Part shown: one piece after another, positions 59,009-64,000 of the stretch
How positions within the stretch are numbered: the stretch's first letter is position 1
How the letters are laid out: every line of letters starts with the position of its first letter
Assembly: GCF_016495865.1 (NCBI RefSeq)
Contig: NZ_CP054706.1
Coordinates: 806,001 to 870,000 of the forward strand
Origin: Salicibibacter cibi
GTDB taxonomy: Bacteria; Bacillota; Bacilli; Bacillales; Marinococcaceae
Direction: 5' to 3'
Length of the DNA stretch: 64,000 nucleotides
The notes under the pieces: model-generated
Seen by the model: the letters and a program-made list of their open reading frames with translations, nothing else
Told to the model about the DNA's origin: nothing
Database searches by the model: none
Position numbers and translations under genes: made by a program

Positions 59009-59581
59009 ATGGTTGTTCATGCAGAGTTTTCTTTCAATGACATGGTAAAAATCGCTAACAGCTGTGACCATTCACATGACGGCCAGTTTTTCTATGCGGT
59101 GAAAACAACAGGCATTTTTTGCCGCCCTTCTTGTAAGTCGAGATGCCCCAAAAAAGAAAATATCACCTTTTTTCCAACAGCAGAAGACGCAAAACGAGCA
59201 GGTTTTCGTCCCTGCAAAAGATGCCAACCGGATATGATAAACTTTGATCCTCAAATGGACCTCATTAATGATGCGAAGGCATATATTCAAGCGAATTATA
59301 CGGAAAACCTTACATTGACGCAAATAGCGCAACATATCGGTATAAGCCCCTATTATTTAGGACGGGTTTTTAAAAAGCAAATGTCAAAAACGCCACGTTC
59401 CTTTTTAGAGCATATACGTGTACGTAAGGCCGTTGAGCTATTAATAAACACTGACCGATCAATTATTGATATTTGTTATGAAGTAGGGTTTCAAAACGCC
59501 TCAAGTTTTTATCATGCCTTTCAAAAACAGACACAATGTACACCCCAACAGTATAGAAAGGATTTCAGCTATGGTCTATGA
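59009..59581 (+). CDS. adaA: AdaA methylphosphotriester-DNA methyltransferase/activator
   Basis: The 190-residue product has an N-terminal Ada zinc domain with Cys38, Cys42, Cys69 and Cys72 (IFCRPSC, PCKRC); Cys38 accepts the methyl group. The C-terminal AraC-type domain has two helix-turn-helix units (LTLTQIAQHIGISPYYLGRV, SIIDICYEVGFQNASSFYHA). After methylation it activates the ada operon. ATG 59009 is preferred because AGGAG lies 8 bases upstream; ATG 58985 lacks a site. It overlaps adaB. Confidence 0.9.
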   Translation: MVVHAEFSFNDMVKIANSCDHSHDGQFFYAVKTTGIFCRPSCKSRCPKKENITFFPTAEDAKRAGFRPCKRCQPDMINFDPQMDLINDAKAYIQANYTENLTLTQIAQHIGISPYYLGRVFKKQMSKTPRSFLEHIRVRKAVELLINTDRSIIDICYEVGFQNASSFYHAFQKQTQCTPQQYRKDFSYGL

Positions 59582-60050
59582 CGAATATCAAACAGATATA
59601 GGATGTTTAAGATTTGTTTTAAGGGAAAATGGAACGCTCGTGCGCATATTATTAACTGACCATCATTGGTTTACTTTTAAGGAAAATAATGCTGTTAAAA
59701 AAAGCTCTGAGCTAGGAAAACCGATTCGGCAACAGTTTCAAGAATATGTTGGCGGGGAACGCAAGGATTTTGAGCTACCATTTGAACTTGAAGGAACATT
59801 TTTTCAAAAACAGTCATGGAAAGCATTGCAAGCGATTCCTTATGGGGAAACAAAATCGTATTCTGAAATTGCTCGTTTGATTGATCGACCGCAAGCTATT
59901 CGAGCCGTAGGGCATGCAAATAGTATGAATCCGTTACCGATTATATTTCCTTGTCACCGGGTTATTGGCAAAAGTAAAAGTTTGACCGGATACGCTGGAG
60001 GCTTAGAAATGAAAAAGCACTTACTTCGTATTGAGGGTGCCATTATTTAA
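59571..60050 (+). CDS. adaB: AdaB O6-methylguanine-DNA methyltransferase
   Basis: The 159-residue suicide repair protein has acceptor Cys128 in IIFPCHRVIG, the Arg finger segment QAIRAVGHANSMNPL and a C-terminal GYAGGLEMKKHLL. It transfers alkyl groups from O6-alkylguanine to itself. ATG 59571 has AAAGGA upstream and overlaps adaA by 11 bases. Confidence 0.93.
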   Translation: MVYDEYQTDIGCLRFVLRENGTLVRILLTDHHWFTFKENNAVKKSSELGKPIRQQFQEYVGGERKDFELPFELEGTFFQKQSWKALQAIPYGETKSYSEIARLIDRPQAIRAVGHANSMNPLPIIFPCHRVIGKSKSLTGYAGGLEMKKHLLRIEGAII

Positions 60051-60174
60051 AAGAAAGAAAACAATCTTTCTGAGACGGGCACTTATGAGATTTGCTGTGC
60101 CATTGACCACTTCAAGAATAATAAATGTGCTGCGTGAACTAATATGAGTGCATCCTTCTGACACGGGTTATTTA

Positions 60175-60325
60175 GGGATTGCTGAACAACATGCAGCTAT
60201 CAGCTGAAGCCGGGATGCCGCTTCCTTGGCTTCGCTTTCCGCAGACGAACGGTCAAGCCTCCTCGCGCAAAAACTGCGCTGCGGGGTCTTGACGCGTCCG
60301 TTTTTCCGCTGGAGTCTCGCCATTG
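60175..60325 (-). mobile_element. GGGACTGCTGAA MITE, truncated copy
   Basis: Starts at the GGGATTGCTGAACAAC end and follows the 57369 copy as far as TCTCGCCATTG, losing the other terminal repeat. It lies in the 430-base gap between adaB and the CarD-like gene, which has no other feature. Confidence 0.8.
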
Positions 60326-60481
60326 AGAGAAGGTATGCCGAACGGTTGATACTAGATGAATAATTTGGCATATCATGTACAAAATCCTCTGCGCGTTGTT
60401 AATCAAGTAGACATCCCGATGTTTAAGGGGTACAATGAAGATAGTTAATATGATTGACAATTCATTTAAAAGGGGCACATA

Positions 60482-60988
60482 ATGCTTCAAATTGGAGATT
60501 TAATCATCTATCAAGTTCATGGTATATGCCGGGTGATGGATATCTGTGATCAAACGTATGCGGGGGTTACGAGGAAATACTATGTTTTACATCCAATTGA
60601 AAATAACCATAAACTAACAGTCCACATCCCTGTAGAAAAAGGGAAAGCCTTGTTGATGAAATTAATTGATAAAGAGGAAGCAAAAGATGTGTTGCAATCT
60701 TTTCATTCTGACGGCATCGAATGGATCCAAAGGCCGCAACAAAGAGGTCATGTCTACACGGGAATTGTAAATACCGGAAATCGGATTGATATCGCTAAAA
60801 TTGCCAATACTTTAATACAGAAAAAGTTCGAACTTGAAAAGGATGGCAAAAAGTTGAATGAGCTTGATAAAAAAATGCTAATTAATATTGAAAAAATTTT
60901 CTTTCAAGAAATAGCCGTAGCGCTCGATACTTCTGTTGAAGATATTACGGATGAAGTCAATCGTATATTGGGAAAAAAGATATCCTAA
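60482..60988 (+). CDS. CarD-family transcriptional regulator
   Basis: The 168-residue product has an N-terminal RNA-polymerase-interacting Tudor-like domain (MLQIGDLIIYQVHGICRVMD, about 1-65) and a helical C-terminal domain (about 75-168), as in CarD/CdnL. Family members bind the RNA polymerase beta subunit and stabilise open complexes. AAGGGGC precedes the ATG. Single-gene unit ending in terminators. Confidence 0.87.
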   Translation: MLQIGDLIIYQVHGICRVMDICDQTYAGVTRKYYVLHPIENNHKLTVHIPVEKGKALLMKLIDKEEAKDVLQSFHSDGIEWIQRPQQRGHVYTGIVNTGNRIDIAKIANTLIQKKFELEKDGKKLNELDKKMLINIEKIFFQEIAVALDTSVEDITDEVNRILGKKIS

Positions 60989-61072
60989 CCCTGCGTGTGG
61001 AAACAAAAGAACGAGAACTTTTGTCTGTACCGTTGGGTTTTTTAATTGTCTTCATATGAAAATTTGATGATT

Positions 61073-61123
61073 AACGACCGACCGCGCACCCGTTACTTTA
61101 GCAACGAGTGTGCGGTCGTTTTG
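61073..61123. terminator. Long hairpin terminator after CarD-like gene
   Basis: AACGACCG...CGCAC and GTGTG CGGTCGTT form an interrupted stem, then TTTG. A shorter ACAAAAG/CTTTTGT hairpin lies at 61003-61025. The rest of 60989-61317 has no recognised feature. Confidence 0.7.
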
Positions 61124-61317
61124 TATAGTTTGGGAACAGGCATGTTATGAAGTAAACGAGTAACGAATAACAACATTCGTTTGGATGCAAAAGCATGTTC
61201 TTTGGCATCGTGCTATGGATGTCGGTGTGGCAAACTTAGCCCCGATGATGACGGTATGTATATTTCCGTGAAATAAACAGACACTATATTCCCAGTCTAA
61301 ATGAGGTGGTGCCGTCA

Positions 61318-62088
61318 TTGCGACACCCGAAATCAACGGAAAATTACCGTAGCATCATCGCCTCCATGAGTCCGTCCATGATTAACAATGTTGATATAAA
61401 AAATCCCTCGGTGGTCGCGTGGTGGTCTGCCGCATACCCCGGTTTCGGGCATCTGATCTTGGGCCATTATTTCATTGGATTCGTCCTACTGGTCCATGAG
61501 GTTTTGCTTAATATTTTTAGTGGTTTAAATTTAGCCATCTATTATTCATTTATCGGTGAGTTCGAGCGAGCGATACAATCAGTTGATACAAATTGGTTTG
61601 TAGCGTACTTCCCTATTTATTTTTTTGCGATTTGGAATAGTTATCAACGGACTAGGCAACTAAATGAAGATTATGTCATTGCCCGTCAAATCGGTTATGA
61701 CATCTATTCCAATAGCATATCTCTATTCAGTCTCAACAGATTGGAAGAAAAAAAGCCGTACATTGCCGTTTTTTGGTCGGTTTTAGCCCCGGGTCTTGGC
61801 CATATTTACATAAACAGAATGCTTATCCTCCTGTTGGTTCCTTTACTCGTTCTTTTTATGTATGTATCCAACCTGCTTCCGGCCGTCCAATACACGATGG
61901 TTGGAGATTTCGAATCGGCCCGAAATATAACAAATCCCCAATGGTTAATGAATCTTCCCTCGTTTTATGGGTTCATGGCTTATGATGCATACTTAAAAAC
62001 GGTCGAGTACAACAAATTGTACAAACGGTATCAGCAACTCTACTTGGAAAATACTTATCAACATCAGCAGTTTCAAATGCCTATCTAA
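61318..62088 (+). CDS. Membrane protein with duplicated W-S-x-x-x-P-G-x-G-H units
   Basis: The product has 256 residues from TTG 61318 (TGAGGTGG 8 bases upstream). Two related halves begin SVVAWWSAAYPGFGHLILGH (about 26-45) and YIAVFWSVLAPGLGHIYINR (about 144-163), each followed by hydrophobic segments, giving about five to six membrane spans. A charged C-terminus follows. The repeat resembles small TM2-like units but no family is assigned. First of a three-gene operon. Confidence 0.7.
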   Translation: MRHPKSTENYRSIIASMSPSMINNVDIKNPSVVAWWSAAYPGFGHLILGHYFIGFVLLVHEVLLNIFSGLNLAIYYSFIGEFERAIQSVDTNWFVAYFPIYFFAIWNSYQRTRQLNEDYVIARQIGYDIYSNSISLFSLNRLEEKKPYIAVFWSVLAPGLGHIYINRMLILLLVPLLVLFMYVSNLLPAVQYTMVGDFESARNITNPQWLMNLPSFYGFMAYDAYLKTVEYNKLYKRYQQLYLENTYQHQQFQMPI

Positions 62089-62104
62089 TGGAAAGGGAGA
62101 AGCC

Positions 62105-62578
62105 ATGTATGTTGTTGCTTCTTTAAAGCTAAATAAAAACTTGGAAAGGGTTATCGCGGAAATTGAGTATAGCAACATCGATAGAAAAAATATCCTCGCT
62201 CTCCCGCTAGCTAAGAAAGTTGAACAAGAAACTGAAAAGAGTTGCCAGCAGAAATCATTTGAAATCTTGCCTATCACAGGGACCATCATTGCGTTGCTCG
62301 GTATGATTTACGGTTTTATTTTAGAATGGGGACCGATTCTTTGGGGACTCATTGGATTAGGTTTAGGAGTCATTATCGGTGGTGTGATCGATGTGCTCAG
62401 AATCAAAAAAATACGAGTGCAAAAAGAAGGTGAATCATTGACGGAAGTGTTTCTTTTGGTTCACTGTTCGGACAAGACCCAAGCTCAGCAGGTGAAAACA
62501 TTAATATGGAAATGGTCTCCAACCGGAGTTGCAACATTTACAAAACAGGCGGAGGACGGCAGTCATGATCGGGATTGA
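62105..62578 (+). CDS. Small membrane protein with paired hydrophobic segments
   Basis: The 157-residue product has an N-terminal soluble part (about 1-55, MYVVASLKLNKNLERVIAEI), a hairpin of two membrane segments (about 57-98, GTIIALLGMIYGFI, LIGLGLGVIIGGVI), then a soluble beta/alpha end (ESLTEVFLLVHCSDKTQAQQ). It starts 17 bases after the preceding gene and overlaps the next by 14 bases, so all three are co-translated. Function unknown. Confidence 0.7.
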   Translation: MYVVASLKLNKNLERVIAEIEYSNIDRKNILALPLAKKVEQETEKSCQQKSFEILPITGTIIALLGMIYGFILEWGPILWGLIGLGLGVIIGGVIDVLRIKKIRVQKEGESLTEVFLLVHCSDKTQAQQVKTLIWKWSPTGVATFTKQAEDGSHDRD

Positions 62579-63971
62579 TTGGACGCTACTTCTCATAAAA
62601 ACGCTCGTCATCGTGAGCTTATCTCTGATCCTTAGCGTGTTATATATTATTATTTTTCCCAGACCTATCATCAAATGGATGTTTGCGGGGATGATGAAAC
62701 GATTCATGTCCAAAAAGTATGAGGACAATCTGTGGGAATTGATCTCCGCGATGACACGGATCAGTCCGAATACAATTATGGAAAACAGCCTGCGGTCCGC
62801 ATCGGGAACAGTTATCAGTCGTCCTTTTGGCAGTCCTCGCGATTTTCACCACTTTGACGGACTTGTTTTTTCCCCTGCCCAGTTAGCAAAGCCGCCCGCG
62901 GATGCAAGTGATCCTATAGAATTGACGACGACGATCGGCCCTCATGCAAAACGCCCGCTCGTCCTCGATATCCCGTTGATGGCTGGCGGGATGGGGTATG
63001 GGAATGCACTCAGCAAGAAGGTGAAAAAAGCGATTGCCAGAGCTACGTCTGCGACAGGAACCGCGACGAACTCCGGGGAAGGCGCGTATCTTCCGGAAGA
63101 AAGAGAGTTGGCCGAGCATTTTATTTTGCAATATGCCCCAGGGAACTGGTCGAAATCCCCGGAAATTCTCGGCCAGGCCGACGCCATTGAAATACATATC
63201 GGACAAGGAGCCCGGGCTGCGGCTACATACTGCATTCCGCCCGAAGATTTGCCCGGGGAAATCCGCGAAACATTTCAGCTATCCCCTGGCGAAACGCTCG
63301 TCGTCCCTCCGCTTGATGAACCAAAAAAATCGGATGGTTTGAAAAAGCTGGTCGATAGGCTTCGGAGAGAGACAAATGGCATTCCTATTGGCGTTAAAAT
63401 AGTAGCAGGCGCTGAATTGGAAGCGGACATGAAGATCGCGATACAAGCAACTGTTGATTTTATCTCGATCGATGGGGGTCAAGCCGGGACGAAAGGGGAT
63501 GCACCGGTTTTCGAAGACGATTTTGGCCTGCCAACGATCTATGCCCTTGCTCGGGCTGCGAAATACTTGAAGAAGAAGGGTGTCAAACATAAAATCAGCC
63601 TGCTCGTTGGCGGTGGTCTAACCACACCAGGCGAGTGTTTAAAAGCGATGGCATTAGGGGCAGATGCCGTCTATATGGGAACCGCGTTCATCTGGGCGAT
63701 GTCCCACGATCAAGTTACCAAATCTTTGCCTTGGGATCCCCCGACCTCACTTATTTTCTATGCAAAAAAGAAGGAGAAAAAGTTTAACGAAGAAAAAGCC
63801 GCTTATCATCTGGAAAATTTCATCATCTCTTGCTCGAAGGAAATGGAGGAGGCGGCTCGTGCGCTCGGTAAATCCTCTATCCATGACATCACCGGCGAAG
63901 ATCTCGTCGCCCTTGATGAATTAACGAGCGATATCACTAATGTGAAGCTGGGTTATGATCGCCCTGAATAA
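62565..63971 (+). CDS. FMN-binding glutamate-synthase-like protein with N-terminal membrane anchor
   Basis: The 468-residue product has an N-terminal hydrophobic segment (about 5-30), then a GltS-type FMN barrel: PLMAGGMGYGNALSKKVKKA, NSGEGAYLPEE, QYAPGNWSKSPEILGQADAI, VKIVAGAELEADMKIAIQAT, SIDGGQAGTKGDAPVF and VGGGLTTPGECLKAMALGAD. It resembles YerD and other stand-alone glutamate-synthase-domain proteins, which lack the glutaminase domain. GGAGGA precedes ATG 62565. Reaction unknown; redox chemistry at the membrane is inferred. Confidence 0.87.
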   Translation: MIGIDWTLLLIKTLVIVSLSLILSVLYIIIFPRPIIKWMFAGMMKRFMSKKYEDNLWELISAMTRISPNTIMENSLRSASGTVISRPFGSPRDFHHFDGLVFSPAQLAKPPADASDPIELTTTIGPHAKRPLVLDIPLMAGGMGYGNALSKKVKKAIARATSATGTATNSGEGAYLPEERELAEHFILQYAPGNWSKSPEILGQADAIEIHIGQGARAAATYCIPPEDLPGEIRETFQLSPGETLVVPPLDEPKKSDGLKKLVDRLRRETNGIPIGVKIVAGAELEADMKIAIQATVDFISIDGGQAGTKGDAPVFEDDFGLPTIYALARAAKYLKKKGVKHKISLLVGGGLTTPGECLKAMALGADAVYMGTAFIWAMSHDQVTKSLPWDPPTSLIFYAKKKEKKFNEEKAAYHLENFIISCSKEMEEAARALGKSSIHDITGEDLVALDELTSDITNVKLGYDRPE

Positions 63972-64000
63972 TGCCCTGAAATAATGAGAAACTAGCGCTA

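Overview
The window is a chromosomal segment of a spore-forming Bacillota of the family Bacillaceae. The evidence is a sigB operon laid out as in Bacillus subtilis, the cortex morphogenesis gene cmpA, a SigX/RsiX pair, an AprX protease, strong AGGAGG ribosome sites with frequent TTG/GTG starts, and a tRNA cluster after tex and the SprT-like gene. Exported proteins are very acidic (long Glu/Asp tracts in lipoproteins, a CAP protein, a 3D-domain protein and RsiX) and there is a BCCT betaine carrier, which suggests a salt- and probably alkali-adapted bacterium of the Salicibibacter/Geomicrobium type. The species assignment is inference only.

Layout. 1-3.6 kb: quinone/electrophile detoxification, with a ring-cleaving dioxygenase plus MarR regulator, an aldo/keto reductase, and an MhqR-like regulator with a WrbA-like quinone reductase behind an MhqR-type operator. 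3.7-11.3 kb: a second aldo/keto reductase, a TatC, a dipeptidase, a lactate-oxidizing flavoenzyme and a peptide-binding lipoprotein. 11.3-12.3 kb: a broken transglutaminase lipoprotein carrying a TnpB remnant. 12.5-21.4 kb: BCCT carrier, YkkCD-like SMR pair with a divergent TetR regulator, SDR, HU, EamA carrier, YwbE, MFS exporter, a frameshifted amidohydrolase and a GNAT. 21.6-34.1 kb: envelope genes (3D-domain protein, CAP protein, SleB-like hydrolase, SigX/RsiX, GerMN lipoprotein, AprX). 34.3-49.4 kb: the conserved block rhomboid-acpS-ydcC-alr-EndoAI-rsbRSTUVW-sigB-rsbX-tex-cmpA-sprT-tRNAs, interrupted by a decayed group II intron and by repeats. The EndoA/MazF toxin expected after the EndoAI antitoxin is absent. 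50.3-57.1 kb: a decaying arsenic/metalloid island (permease, small CC protein, two ArsR regulators, frameshifted arsB, truncated arsC, Acr3-like carrier) mixed with MITEs, an IS4 remnant and an AT-rich methyltransferase. 57.7-64 kb: an amino acid permease with adaA-adaB, a CarD-like protein, and a three-gene module ending in a GltS-like FMN enzyme.

Small mobile DNA is prominent. One MITE family with GGGACTGCTGAA ends occurs six times. A second family with ISL3-like ends occurs three times, and one copy has a perfect 8-bp target duplication. Two hairpin modules recur beside these elements, and an unusual array of five 52-bp units lies at 23.25-23.51 kb. No complete undescribed defence or conflict system was found. 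The best leads are the orphan antitoxin, the 52-bp array, the permease/CC-protein operon with three matching operators, and the membrane/FMN module at the right end.
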